From CALMEC01 sp963777565 (GTDB taxonomy: Bacteria; Actinomycetota; Thermoleophilia; Miltoncostaeales; Miltoncostaeaceae), in contig CAVZQZ010000007.1 of assembly GCA_963777565.1 (NCBI GenBank), forward strand, positions 124,001 to 188,000: a DNA stretch of 64,000 nucleotides, in the 5' to 3' direction. The notes beneath the pieces are model-generated. The model had not been told where the DNA came from. It saw only the letters and a list, made by a program, of their open reading frames with translations, and ran no database searches. Every line of letters begins with the position of its first letter. The stretch's first letter is position 1. Of the stretch, positions 28,726 to 36,694 are shown piece by piece. The position numbers and the translations under genes were made by a program.

Positions 28726-29328
28726 ATGACGTCGAGGCTCGTGCTCTACGACAACCGCGGATCGTCCAACGCGCTCAAGGTGCGGTTCCTGCTGGGTGAG
28801 CTCGGCCTTGAGGCCGACCTCGTCGACGTGCCGCTCGACGACGATCGGCCGCAGTGGTACCGCGACGTGCACCCGTTCGGCACGGTGCCGTGCCTCGTCG
28901 ACGGCGATCTCCGCCTCGTCGAGTCGAACACCATCCTGCGCTACCTGGCTGACCGCGAGGGGCGCGACGACCTGTACCCCCGCGGCCTCCGCGAGCGTGC
29001 ACGGGTCGACGAGCTTTTGGACGTCCTCAGCATCGTGGTTCGGCCGGCGCTCTGGGAGCTCGAGCTTCGGACGTACTACGCGACGAAGCCGTATCCGCCG
29101 TTCGAGGTGGCCGCGGCCAGGGAGGGGCTGAGCCGCGCGATGGTGGGCTGGGAGTCGCTCATCGAGCCCGGCGGCGCCGTGACCGGCACGTTCAGCATCG
29201 CCGACATCGCCGCCGCCGCACGCATGTGGCTCCTCCCGCAGCTGCCGATCGACCTCGCGCCATTCCCGAAGACCCGGCAGATGCTCGAGGCCGCCACCAC
29301 TCGACCGGCGTACCACGCGGCCCTGTGA
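28726..29328 (+). CDS. glutathione S-transferase-like protein
   Basis: 200 residues. The N-terminal thioredoxin-like domain reads SRLVLYDNRGSSNALKVRFL, with cis-Pro at FGTVPCLVDGD and the ligand Glu-Ser at RLVESNTILRYLADREG. The C-terminal helical domain is present to GTFSIADIAAAARMWLL. Whether it uses glutathione is doubtful, because most Actinomycetota make mycothiol and some use other thiols. The ATG at 28726 is chosen because the fold begins there; there is no strong ribosome site. Confidence 0.88.
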   Translation: MTSRLVLYDNRGSSNALKVRFLLGELGLEADLVDVPLDDDRPQWYRDVHPFGTVPCLVDGDLRLVESNTILRYLADREGRDDLYPRGLRERARVDELLDVLSIVVRPALWELELRTYYATKPYPPFEVAAAREGLSRAMVGWESLIEPGGAVTGTFSIADIAAAARMWLLPQLPIDLAPFPKTRQMLEAATTRPAYHAAL

Positions 29329-29335
29329 TCCTTCG

Positions 29336-29779
29336 CTAGCTCGGGAGGAAGCGCGAGAGCTTCCGGATCCTCGACTCGACGTCGTCGTCGTCGGGAATGC
29401 TCCCGTCAGGGGTGAGGTGGTTCACGACCTCGGGCAGGCCGGCGGCGAGTTGCTCGCGCACGTCGTCGACGCTCATGCCGGTCTGATCGGCGATTCGCTT
29501 GAGCTCGTCCGGCCCGAGGGCACGCTCGAGCTCGTCGGGGTTGAGCGGCGTGTTGGGACCGGTGCCAACCCAAGAGTCGGCCTTGTCGGCCAGGTCCGCG
29601 CTCTTGAACGTGTCGGCCAGGTCCGCGCTCTTGAACGTGTCGAGCAGGCCGCCGAGTCCGCCGCTCGACTGGATCATCCCGAGCGCGACGCCCAGCATCG
29701 GTCCACTGAGGATCTTCGCGAGCATGCCGCCGCCCGACCGGTCGAAGAACATCCGGAGGAACGATCCGAGTGAGGCCAT
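29336..29779 (-). CDS. YidB/DUF937-like protein
   Basis: 147 residues. The N-terminal half is rich in Gly and hydrophobic residues. The second half has TPLNPDELERALGPDELKRI, matching the YidB family helix-turn segment, and DDVREQLAAGLPEVVNHLTPDG, its conserved end. Function is unknown. A perfect 27-bp tandem duplication inside the gene repeats DTFKSADLA. The ATG is preceded by GGGAG. It is convergent with the GST gene, with 7 nt between stops. Confidence 0.85.
   Translation of the reverse strand: MASLGSFLRMFFDRSGGGMLAKILSGPMLGVALGMIQSSGGLGGLLDTFKSADLADTFKSADLADKADSWVGTGPNTPLNPDELERALGPDELKRIADQTGMSVDDVREQLAAGLPEVVNHLTPDGSIPDDDDVESRIRKLSRFLPS
29585..29638. repeat. 27-bp perfect tandem duplication inside the YidB-like gene
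   Basis: Units 29585-29611 and 29612-29638 are identical. The length is a multiple of three, so the frame is kept and nine residues (DTFKSADLA) are doubled. The third partial copy diverges after 8 bases. This fits recent slippage within a coding region. Confidence 0.95.
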
Positions 29780-29971
29780 CCGCGATCTCCCGTGCCGACG
29801 AAAGGAGCGGGGACGCTACCAGCGGCCATCGCGCGGTTTCGCCGGAGGCGACGTATCAGCGCGCCCCGGTCCGGCTCCTGTTGCCAGACCCCGACGACCC
29901 ACCGCCGTCAACGGGTCGGAAGCGTCACCCGACGCCTCTCACGTCCTTTCACCACCCGAAGGAGATTTCCG

Positions 29972-30343
29972 ATGAAGGCAACCCGGCGCACCCGCGTCGC
30001 CCTTGCGCTCGCAGCATGCGCCCTGGTCACGGCTCCCGCTGCGCAGGCGTCACTGCAGAGCGATGGACGCACCGACAGTCAGCCGGCGGGCGACGCTCAC
30101 GCCCGCACCGCCCCTGCCGCGACGACGCAGGTCTTCGTCGCCGGTGACCGCGGCCACTCCCAGGAGGGTGTTTCCCCCGGTCCGTTCCCGACCCCGCCGC
30201 CGCAGACCGTCCTCGCCGCGTCGAGCGGCTTCGACTGGCAAGACGCCGGCGTGGGCTTCGGCACCGCGGCGGGGATCGTCCTCCTGACCGCCGGTACCGT
30301 CCTCAGCGCGCGCAAGCTTCGCGAGACGCGCGTGTCGATCTGA
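29972..30343 (+). CDS. small exported protein with C-terminal membrane segment
   Basis: 123 residues. The N-terminus MKATRRTRVALALAACALV followed by APAAQAS is a good Sec signal peptide with an AxA site near residue 26. A Thr/Pro/Ala-rich stretch of ~60 residues follows. FGTAAGIVLLTAGTVLSARK near the C-terminus is a membrane segment followed by a basic tail (RKLRETRV), suggesting a single-pass cell-surface protein. GAAGGAGA lies 6-7 nt before the ATG. I recognise no family. A strong hairpin terminator follows at 30364. Confidence 0.75.
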   Translation: MKATRRTRVALALAACALVTAPAAQASLQSDGRTDSQPAGDAHARTAPAATTQVFVAGDRGHSQEGVSPGPFPTPPPQTVLAASSGFDWQDAGVGFGTAAGIVLLTAGTVLSARKLRETRVSI

Positions 30344-30363
30344 CTCACGCTACCGCACGCACA

Positions 30364-30393
30364 ACCGGGGGTCCGTTGCCGACGACCCCCGGT
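30364..30393. terminator. 10-bp perfect hairpin, probable bidirectional terminator
   Basis: ACCGGGGGTC (30364-30373) pairs perfectly with GACCCCCGGT (30384-30393) across a 10-nt loop. It lies 20 nt after the stop of the exported-protein gene and 80 nt past the stop of the convergent gene at 30473. There is no U-tract, as is common for actinobacterial terminators. Confidence 0.6.
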
Positions 30394-30472
30394 CCGTCGC
30401 CCGACGAACGGATCGTGCGCTCGGACCCGCAGGCGCCCGGACGCGCTTTCCGGCCCTGCGTCGTCGCTGCGC

Positions 30473-30829
30473 TCAGAAGCGCCGCGTGCGCACGGCCTCG
30501 GGAAGGAGCTCCCGCACCCGCTCGGCGCCCCTGACGGCGAGGTCGCGGGCGGCCAGGCGCAGACGCTCCCGCGCGATGGCGGCCTCGAGCTCACGGCACG
30601 TGCGCGCCGTCGCCACCCTGCGGCGCACCCGGTCGTAGCGCGCGATCGCCCGGTCGCTGCGACGGGACCGGTCGTCCCACGCGAGCGCCTCGCAGGCCTC
30701 CGTCGCGAGCACATCGAGGATCCGCTGCGCCCGGGCCCGCGACCGCCGGCGGGCGGCGTGCACGGCGAGCCCGATCGCGACGACCCAGACGAGTGCGATG
30801 ACCGCAGCGGCGATGAGCAGCTCCGACAC
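30473..30829 (-). CDS. small membrane-anchored basic protein, function unknown
   Basis: 118 residues. One N-terminal membrane helix (LIAAAVIALVWVVAIGLAV) is followed by an Arg/Ala-rich, amphipathic helical cytoplasmic part (about 25 Arg), probably coiled-coil. No family is recognised. Support for a real gene is the TANNNT promoter 6 nt before its GTG start, the terminator hairpin beyond its 3' end, and the coherent membrane-helix layout. Confidence 0.6.
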   Translation of the reverse strand: MSELLIAAAVIALVWVVAIGLAVHAARRRSRARAQRILDVLATEACEALAWDDRSRRSDRAIARYDRVRRRVATARTCRELEAAIARERLRLAARDLAVRGAERVRELLPEAVRTRRF

Positions 30830-30835
30830 GCCCGA

Positions 30836-30841
30836 ATCGTA
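30836..30841 (-). promoter_or_regulatory. -10 box TACGAT (leaderless start) of the membrane-anchored protein
   Basis: On the minus strand TACGAT is followed by TCGGGC and then the GTG start at 30829, without a Shine-Dalgarno sequence. The layout is the same as at copA, the antiporter and the PEBP gene. Confidence 0.4.
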
Positions 30842-30962
30842 CTGCGGATCCGCGGCCCTGGGGATCCGCGATGTCGCCGGCGCGGGGCCTGGGACCTGCC
30901 GGTCGGCTCGGCGGGTGCTCGTGCATGATGACGGCGCGTACCGGCGACGAGGGGCGGGTGGA

Positions 30963-31413
30963 ATGGCGGAGGCTGGTGAGCGGCGCTATCTTGACGACTT
31001 CCAGGTCGGTCAGCGGTTCACGTCGAGCACCTACACGATGACCGAGGCTGAGATCGTCGCCTTTGCCCGCGAGTTCGACCCGCAGCCGTTCCACCTCAGC
31101 CATGACGAGGGGCGCAGCAGCCTCCTCGGCGGGCTGGCGGCGAGCGGGTGGCACACCGCGGCCGTCACGATGCGCCTGTGGGTGGAGGGCGAGATGCAGG
31201 CGGCGGGCGGCATCGTCGGTGCCGGCGGCGAGATCACCTGGCCCGCGCCGACGCGCCCGGAGACGTGTTTCGGGTCGAGACCGAGGAGCTCGAGGTTCGC
31301 CCGTCGCGCTCACACCCCGATCGCGGGATCGTCACGGTCCTCGCCGAGACGAAGAATCACGACGGCGTCGCGTGCAGGCATTCAAGGCCACGCTCGTCGT
31401 CCCGCGGCACTGA
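30963..31413 (+). pseudogene. MaoC-like hydratase, two frameshifts
   Basis: The first ~98 codons read ERRYLDDFQVGQRFTSSTYT and FAREFDPQPFHLS, with LLGGLAASGWHTAAVTMRL, the hot-dog-fold motif of MaoC-type enoyl-CoA hydratases (Asp/His catalytic pair in the FDPQPFH region). Near 31257 the frame shifts to GDVFRVETEELEVRPSRSHP, and near 31371 again to VQAFKATLVVPRH, the family's C-terminal end. Both breaks are explained by one missing G each in GG/GGG runs. Corrected length is ~151 residues, normal for the family. Either recent inactivation or sequence error. Confidence 0.8.
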
Positions 31414-31457
31414 CCGTGCGCGGCGTCCACCGCAGGCCAACAACCGAGGCAGCGATC

Positions 31458-31637
31458 GTGAGCCCTCCGCCTTCGGTCATCACAGGAGTCGACTTCCTCA
31501 CCGAAACGACGCGGGACTTCGCCGCGGCGAGGGAGTTCTCAGGGACGGCGCTCGGCCCCCAGCGCCGCTGTCGACGGCGAGTCTCCGACCCAGCGGTAAA
31601 CGGCGCGCGTCTGGTGCGTGACCACGGGCGTCCGTAG
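31458..31637 (+). pseudogene. N-terminal fragment of a glyoxalase/VOC-family gene
   Basis: From GTG 31458 the frame reads SVITGVDFLTETTRDFAAAREF, which matches the first beta-alpha unit of VOC (glyoxalase/bleomycin-resistance) proteins, normally followed by YGTVLGL-type sequence. Here it degenerates after GTALGP, and the remaining ~100 residues of a VOC domain are missing before the stop at 31637. It is a truncated remnant in the 273-nt gap between the MaoC-like and SHOCT genes. Confidence 0.5.
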
Positions 31638-31686
31638 CATCTCGCCGCGCCGAGGCGGCATCCAACGAAAACGAGAGGCGGCATCG

Positions 31687-32058
31687 ATGGACTTCTGGGA
31701 ATTTGTTTGGGGGGCGCTCGTCGTCTTCTTCTTCGCGATGTTCCTCGTCATCTTTATCACCGCGGTGATGGACGTCTTCCGCAGCCGTGACATCGGTGGC
31801 GGCGCAAAGGCGCTGTGGCTGATCTTCCTGATTGTGCTCCCGGTGATCGGGGTGCTGATCTACATGATCGTTCGTGGGCCCGGCATGGCAGAACGGAGCT
31901 ACCAGACCCAGATGGCCAACGCGGAGGCGTTGGTTGCGGCGGGCGGCGGCGGCTCGGTCAGTCCGGCGGATCAGCTCGCCAGGGCCAAGCAGCTGCTCGA
32001 CAGCGGCGCGATCGACGAGGCCGAATACGCCAAGCTCAAGGCGCAGGTCCTCGGGTAG
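31687..32058 (+). CDS. PLDc_N/SHOCT two-helix membrane protein
   Basis: 123 residues. Two membrane helices (residues ~5-30 and ~45-65) in the PLD-nuclease N-terminal (PLDc_N) arrangement, MDFWEFVWGALVVFFFAMFL and ALWLIFLIVLPVIGVLIYMI, are followed by a linker and a C-terminal SHOCT motif (ADQLARAKQLLDSGAIDEAE). SHOCT motifs are short helical modules found on many bacterial membrane proteins, thought to mediate assembly. Common in Actinomycetota; function unknown. A second SHOCT protein is at 34157. Confidence 0.88.
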   Translation: MDFWEFVWGALVVFFFAMFLVIFITAVMDVFRSRDIGGGAKALWLIFLIVLPVIGVLIYMIVRGPGMAERSYQTQMANAEALVAAGGGGSVSPADQLARAKQLLDSGAIDEAEYAKLKAQVLG

Positions 32059-32274
32059 CCGATGGATGCCGAGACCGTCCTCCGCGCGCTCGTCGCGCGA
32101 GGCGGCCGCGACGCTCGGCGTTGACGATGTCGCGGCGGGCGTCGGCGGCAGGAATCCCGAGCTGACCGGCCGCGAACCCCGCCGCTCCGAGGTCACGCGG
32201 ACGAGCGTCCAGCGTGGCTTCCCCGGGTTGCCCGGCGGATGAGCCCCTGGAGGGCCTTGCTGCGCGGAACGGCT

Positions 32275-32318
32275 CTCCTCACCGAGCCTGCGCACTTGCG
32301 CGCCGGCCCGGTGAGGAG
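32275..32318. terminator. 10-bp hairpin with nested stem, downstream of DUF7144 gene
   Basis: CTCCTCACCG (32275-32284) pairs perfectly with CGGTGAGGAG (32309-32318). The 24-nt loop contains a smaller stem GCGCA-CT-TGCGC. It lies 13 nt beyond the stop of the minus-strand DUF7144 gene and 216 nt after the SHOCT gene. The 32059-32274 stretch before it holds no gene I can support. Confidence 0.45.
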
Positions 32319-32330
32319 ATCACGCCAGGC

Positions 32331-32753
32331 TCAGCCCCTGAGCTCCGCCTGAGCTTCCTTCCAACCTGCCGTCAGCGCGTAGAGCACCGCCACCTCGAGT
32401 CCGATCGCGATAAGGCTCCACAGTGGATATGTGGGGAACCAGGCGAGCTGGACGATGCCGTTGATGACGATCACCACGATCGCAAACCACCGCGCCCAGC
32501 CTCTTCCGGCGAAGAGCGATGCCGCGGCGAGGATCAGGACGATGCCCCAGATGATCAGGGCCCAGCCCCACGTCGTGAAGTCCGTCGTGACGAGGAGTGA
32601 GCTCTCGCCGCCCGGGATGAGGTAGGTCCCGCTCTTCGAAAGGGCCACGATGCCCTGGATGATGTCGACGGCCCCGATCGTGAACATGACGGCCGCCGCG
32701 AAGAGGATCCACCCAGTCGCCGCCGGGTGTTCTTGATAGTTGTCCGTTGTCAT
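32331..32753 (-). CDS. DUF7144 family membrane protein
   Basis: 140 residues with four membrane helices: GWILFAAAVMFTIGAVDIIQ, WGWALIIWGIVLILAAASL, ARWFAIVVIVINGIVQLAW and PLWSLIAIGLEVAVLYALTA. The order and the WARWFAI, AWFPTYPLWS blocks match the DUF7144 family, which is frequent in Actinomycetota and of unknown role. AAGGAG lies 9 nt before the ATG. It is divergent from the DUF1269 gene; the 257-nt spacer holds their promoters. Confidence 0.85.
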   Translation of the reverse strand: MTTDNYQEHPAATGWILFAAAVMFTIGAVDIIQGIVALSKSGTYLIPGGESSLLVTTDFTTWGWALIIWGIVLILAAASLFAGRGWARWFAIVVIVINGIVQLAWFPTYPLWSLIAIGLEVAVLYALTAGWKEAQAELRG

Positions 32754-33010
32754 TGCGGTCTCTCCTTGAGAGTACGGTCAGCGGGGCCGTGCTCGACCCC
32801 ACGGGACGCACGGTATCGCTCGTGTCCCGCACGCCCGTGTCCGGAGAATCGTCGTTCACGATCCCCTTTACATAGGCGCCGGATACAACAGGCGATATCG
32901 GAAAAGCACCGAGGACTATAGAGTGGTTTCCCCGGATGGCACCGGCACAGGTGCATCCGCGACGGTTCGTGAAGCGGCGATGGCCGCGCATCCAGAAGAA
33001 TGGAGAGGCG

Positions 33011-33514
33011 ATGAGCAATAGCAATGTAGAGATCTTCGTGGCGGCGTACGAGACCGAGCACGGTGCTGCTGCGGCGCTGAAGGATTTCCAGGCGGCGCAC
33101 CGTGAGGGCGCGATCGACCTGATCGACGCGGCGGTGATCGTTCACACGGCCGAGGGGAAGGTCAAGTTCGAGGAGACGGCCGATCCCAGCGGCAAGAAGT
33201 GGGCGAAACGCGGTGCGATCGCCGGCGGCGTCGTCGGCCTCATCTTCCCGCCGAGCATCATTGCCGGGGCGGTCGTCGGTGGCGGCGCCGGTGGCTTGTG
33301 GGGCAAGATCCGCGACAAGGGCTTCAAGGATGAGGACCTGAAAGAGATCGGCGAAAGCCTGCCGCCCGGTTCGTCGGCGATCATCGCCGTCGCCGAGGAC
33401 CGTGTGCTGGCGCAGTTGGAGGCCGGGCTCGACGGCTACGAGCGGATCTCCCGTCAGCTGGTCTCAGCCGAGGCCGCCGCCGCCATCGTCGCCGAGGCGG
33501 AAGCCGACGAGTAG
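33011..33514 (+). CDS. DUF1269 domain membrane-associated protein
   Basis: 167 residues. The N-terminal ferredoxin-like half (VEIFVAAYETEHGAAAALKD) is followed by a Gly/Ala-rich hydrophobic hairpin (GAIAGGVVGLIFPPSIIAGA to GGGAGGLW) and a second ferredoxin-like half ending SSAIIAVAEDRVLAQLE. This is the DUF1269 architecture, associated with stress-induced membrane-linked proteins. The ATG follows GGAGAGGCG. Two hairpins follow the gene. The DUF6325 and second SHOCT genes downstream are co-directional. Confidence 0.88.
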   Translation: MSNSNVEIFVAAYETEHGAAAALKDFQAAHREGAIDLIDAAVIVHTAEGKVKFEETADPSGKKWAKRGAIAGGVVGLIFPPSIIAGAVVGGGAGGLWGKIRDKGFKDEDLKEIGESLPPGSSAIIAVAEDRVLAQLEAGLDGYERISRQLVSAEAAAAIVAEAEADE

Positions 33515-33535
33515 TCGGGGAGGCGCGTTCCGTTT

Positions 33536-33566
33536 CCTCGCCGCCGCGTCAGGCCGGGCGGCGAGG
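33536..33566. terminator. 10-bp perfect hairpin after the DUF1269 gene
   Basis: CCTCGCCGCC (33536-33545) pairs perfectly with GGCGGCGAGG (33557-33566), loop 11 nt, 21 nt after the DUF1269 stop. No U-tract. Confidence 0.5.
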
Positions 33567-33575
33567 CCGAGATCA

Positions 33576-33617
33576 CCCATCGGGCGTACGGGCTGTCGCC
33601 TCCCGTGCGCCGGTGGG
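33576..33617. promoter_or_regulatory. long imperfect hairpin next to a TATAGT -10 box, upstream of DUF6325 gene
   Basis: A stem of 16 pairs with one bulged G is formed by 33576-33592 and 33602-33617 around a 9-nt loop. It directly follows the first hairpin. TATAGT at 33622-33627 is a good -10 element, giving a ~65-nt leader to the DUF6325 start with its AAAGGAGG ribosome site. The hairpin could be a second terminator or cover the -35 region; no clear -35 hexamer is seen. Confidence 0.35.
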
Positions 33618-33699
33618 CGGTTATAGTCAAAACGAGGGCCCTGCTGATCCGCGCGATGCCAATCGCCAACTGGGCCACCAGATCAACAAAGGAGGCGCC

Positions 33700-34116
33700 A
33701 TGGCGATCGGCCCCGTCGACGTAGTGATTATTGGCTTTCCCGGGAACAAGTTCACCGGCCGGATCGCGCCGGCCCTGATGGATCTGGTCGACAGCGGCAC
33801 GGTCCGCATCCTCGACCTGCTCTTCGTGTCCAAGGACGCCGACGGCGTCACGACGACGATCGACATTGCCGATCTCGACCCGGAGACGGGGCCGGCGTAC
33901 CTCGACGTCAGCGTGCAAGCATCCGGCGCGCTCGGCCCGGAGGACGCGGAGGAGGTCGCCGACGACCTCGCGCCGGACTCGTCGGCGCTCCTCATCGCGT
34001 TCGAGAACGCCTGGGCGGCGCAGTTCGTCGACGCATGCCGCGCGGCGGACGCAGTGCTCATCGACATGATTCGCATCCCGGCCGAGGTGGCCGAGGCGGT
34101 CCTCTCCGACAGCTAG
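33700..34116 (+). CDS. DUF6325 family protein
   Basis: 138 residues beginning MAIGPVDVVIIGFPGNKFTG, the conserved start of DUF6325 proteins, followed by IAPALMDLVDSGTVRILDLLF and a C-terminal SSALLIAFENAWAAQF block. It is soluble and acidic, with a predicted alpha/beta fold related to DUF1269-type domains. Function unknown. AAAGGAGG is 6 nt before the ATG. It commonly neighbours SHOCT-domain genes in Actinomycetota, as it does here, 40 nt before the next gene. Confidence 0.88.
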   Translation: MAIGPVDVVIIGFPGNKFTGRIAPALMDLVDSGTVRILDLLFVSKDADGVTTTIDIADLDPETGPAYLDVSVQASGALGPEDAEEVADDLAPDSSALLIAFENAWAAQFVDACRAADAVLIDMIRIPAEVAEAVLSDS

Positions 34117-34156
34117 CTCGACTCCACAACGAACCGAACCGAACCGAGAGGTTGAT

Positions 34157-34432
34157 ATGGGACTTCTACGCATGGCCGCCCGAACCGCCGTCGTCGCGGG
34201 CACCGCGACTGCCGTGTCAGGACGGGTCGCCCACCGTCAGGATCAGAAGTATGCCGCGCAGGAGCAGGAGCAGTATGAGCAGGCCCAAGCAGAGGCCCCC
34301 GCAGCTGCGCCGCCCGCGCCCGAGCAGGACGAGCAGGTCGCCAAGCTGCAGGAGCTCGCGCAGCTCCACAAGCAGGGCGTGCTGTCCGACGAGGAGTTCG
34401 CGGCCGCCAAGGCCAAGGTCCTCGGGATCTGA
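34157..34432 (+). CDS. small SHOCT-domain protein
   Basis: 91 residues. The short hydrophobic N-terminus (MGLLRMAARTAVVAGTATAV) leads to a Gln/Glu/Ala-rich linker and a C-terminal SHOCT motif (LQELAQLHKQGVLSDEEFAA ... KVLGI). The N-terminus with VSGRVAHRQ is typical of SHOCT proteins found beside DUF6325. Function unknown; probably membrane-associated and oligomeric. GAGAGG precedes the ATG. Confidence 0.88.
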   Translation: MGLLRMAARTAVVAGTATAVSGRVAHRQDQKYAAQEQEQYEQAQAEAPAAAPPAPEQDEQVAKLQELAQLHKQGVLSDEEFAAAKAKVLGI

Positions 34433-34458
34433 TCACGGCGCGTCCGGGCCGGCCGCTC

Positions 34459-35199
34459 GTGAGCGGATCTGACCCGTACGCACGCCTGGCAGGGGTCTAC
34501 GACGAGATCGTCGTCGACCCCTGCCACGAGCGGTGGGCGGCCTTCCTGCACGAGTTGTGGAGCGCCGACGGCAGCGGGGTCCGCACCGTCCTCGACGTCT
34601 GTTGCGGGACCGGGCTCCTGGCCTCCGAGCTCATCGCGCTCGGCTATCGGGTCGTCGGAATGGACGCCTCGGCAGCGATGCTCGCCCGCGCCCGGCGATT
34701 GCTGGGTCCCGATGTGGTCCTGATCCGGGAGACGCTGCCCGACTTCACGATCGACACGGTCTTCGACGCCGCGGTGTCGACGTTCGACGGTCTGAACTAC
34801 CTCACGCTCGCCGATCTGCAGTCGACGCTGGTCGCCCTGGGAGGTCGGGTCCGTCCCGGCGGCTGGTTCGTCTTCGACGTGCACACGGACGCCATGATGG
34901 AGTTCACCGCGGCCAACCCGGTCGTCGAGGGCGAGGCGGACGGCCAGCGATTCGCGATCACGAGCATCGTCGACGTCCGTGCCCGCACGTGCGAATCGCG
35001 CATCGAGGTCACCCGTGAGAGCGACGGTGGCGCGTTCACCGAATGCCACCGCCAGCACTTCTTCACCGAGGAGCAGATCCGCGCGGCGCTCGCTGCGGCC
35101 GGCTTCGACGTGCTCGCGGCCACCGATGAGTACACGCATGAGCCGGTTGACGGGTCGACCCTTCGGGCGACCTGGACTGCGCGGCGTTGCCTTCGGTGA
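34459..35199 (+). CDS. class I SAM-dependent methyltransferase
   Basis: 246 residues. Motif I is VLDVCCGTGLLASELIALGY, the acidic residue binding SAM ribose is in VVGMDASAAML, and FDAAVSTFDGLNYL and GGWFVFDVHT are motifs IV and post-motif. The C-terminal part (ECHRQHFFTEEQIRAALAAA) is typical of the YcgJ/ubiE-like methyltransferase_25 group. The substrate is unknown. The GTG start lies 26 nt after the SHOCT gene. It converges with the antiporter gene, stops 3 nt apart. Confidence 0.85.
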   Translation: MSGSDPYARLAGVYDEIVVDPCHERWAAFLHELWSADGSGVRTVLDVCCGTGLLASELIALGYRVVGMDASAAMLARARRLLGPDVVLIRETLPDFTIDTVFDAAVSTFDGLNYLTLADLQSTLVALGGRVRPGGWFVFDVHTDAMMEFTAANPVVEGEADGQRFAITSIVDVRARTCESRIEVTRESDGGAFTECHRQHFFTEEQIRAALAAAGFDVLAATDEYTHEPVDGSTLRATWTARRCLR

Positions 35200-35202
35200 C
35201 CC

Positions 35203-36505
35203 TCACCCACCGTCGTTGAGGGTGGCATCGTCGGCGGCCACCGGCCGTCGCCACCGGTGCGCGCCTGCCGGAACGCTCTCCATCGCCGGCATTGCATCGC
35301 GGGGATGTGACGCGAACCACGCGGCGTAGCGGCGCGCGAGTGGCCCTGCGGTGACGCCGTGGAGGAGGACGGAGAGGCCGACCGTGGCGTAGGTCGTCAG
35401 CAGGATCGTCGACTCGTTGCGGGAGATCGGCTTCCTGCACGACGATCGCGGCGAACACGATCGACGCCAGCCCGCGCGGGCCGAACCAGCCGAGGAACGC
35501 GACCGTTGGCCGTCGCGCCCCCGTGCCCAGCATCGCGATGGCGACGGGCAGCATCCGGACGACCGTGAGGCTCGCGACCGCGTAGAGGACGATGCGCCAG
35601 GTCAGGCCGTCGAGCGCGGGCCAGAGCAGCACGGCTCCGAAGACAAGGAGCGTGACACCGTTGAGCAGCTCGCCGAGTTCGTCCGTGAAGAACGTCACCT
35701 CACCGTCCTTCGACGGCCGCCGAAGGACGCCGAAGGTCATGCCCGCGACAAACGCGGCGATGAAACCGGAGCCGCCGAGCGGGTCGGCGATTCCGTATGC
35801 GAGCGCGGCTCCCGCGACCGGGACGATCTGGCGCCAGGATCGTTCGATCAGGCCTCGATTGCTGCCAAACGTGATCGCGGTTGCGGCGACGGCGCCGGCG
35901 ATCACGCCCCCGACGATTCCGTACCCGATTTCCTCGAACACCAGCCGGACTGCGTGCGCCGCGCCGACCTCGCCGGCATCTGCCTCGGCGATCGCCAGCA
36001 CGATGAAGAGCAGCGGCACGCAGATCCCGTCGTTGAGGCCGCTCTCGACGTTGAGACCCTGGCGGATCCGAGACGGCAGCCGCGGCTCCGTGACGACGGC
36101 CTGGCCGAGCGCCGCATCGGTCGGGGCAAGCAGCACTGCGAGGACGAATGCCTCGGGGACCGAGAGCGCGCCGAACAGCGCCGCGGCGAGGAGTGCGCCG
36201 AACGCGATCGTCAGCGGGAGCCCGATGCCAAGCAGGCGCGCGGGCACCGCGTACTCCCGTCGCAGCGTCCGCAGGTCGATGCGCGAGGCGTCGGCGAACA
36301 ACACGACCGTCAGGGTCGCCTCGGCGAGGACCTTCACCGACTCGCCGGTCGGCGATGTGTCAACGAGATCGAGTGCTTGAGCCCCCACCAAGAGCCCGAC
36401 GCCGACGAAGATCATCGCGGGCGTGACTGGCGTGCCGTCCACACGGCGCGAGACGACGCCGACGGCGATCAATGCGAGTGCAGTGACCGCCAGGGCCCAC
36501 TCCAT
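35203..36505 (-). pseudogene. CPA1-type cation/proton antiporter, one frameshift near the 3' end
   Basis: From ATG 36505 the frame gives ~12 membrane helices with VGAQALDLVDTSPTGE, VLLAPTDAALGQAVVT (the APTDxA ion-site motif), NVESGLNDGICVPLL (ESxxND) and FLGWFGPRGLASIVFAAI, all CPA1/NhaP-type blocks. Near 35425 one extra base shifts the frame; the other frame continues the last helix (RNESTILLTTYATVGLSVLL ... GPLARRYAAWFASH) to a stop at 35203. Corrected length ~434 residues, normal. It exchanges Na+ or K+ for H+. A TACACT box 6 nt before the ATG suggests a leaderless mRNA. Sequence error is a likely cause of the single break. Confidence 0.85.
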
Positions 36506-36511
36506 GCGACG

Positions 36512-36517
36512 AGTGTA
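36512..36517 (-). promoter_or_regulatory. -10 box TACACT of the antiporter gene (leaderless start)
   Basis: On the minus strand TACACT is followed by CGTCGC and then the ATG at 36505, with no ribosome site. Confidence 0.42.
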
Positions 36518-36694
36518 GTTCGGAAGCCTGCGGCGGGCGCTACCGCGTGCGAGGATCTCGCCGGTGAGTGGGCGGCGCAACGGGCATATGCGGGACCTGG
36601 GCCGTCGTCACGGCCGCCAGCTGGTGCCTCCCATGATCGCGATGTGGCGTCTCACGCTGGGCGGCGATGTGTGCCTCCTGACGAGGTCGGTGTG

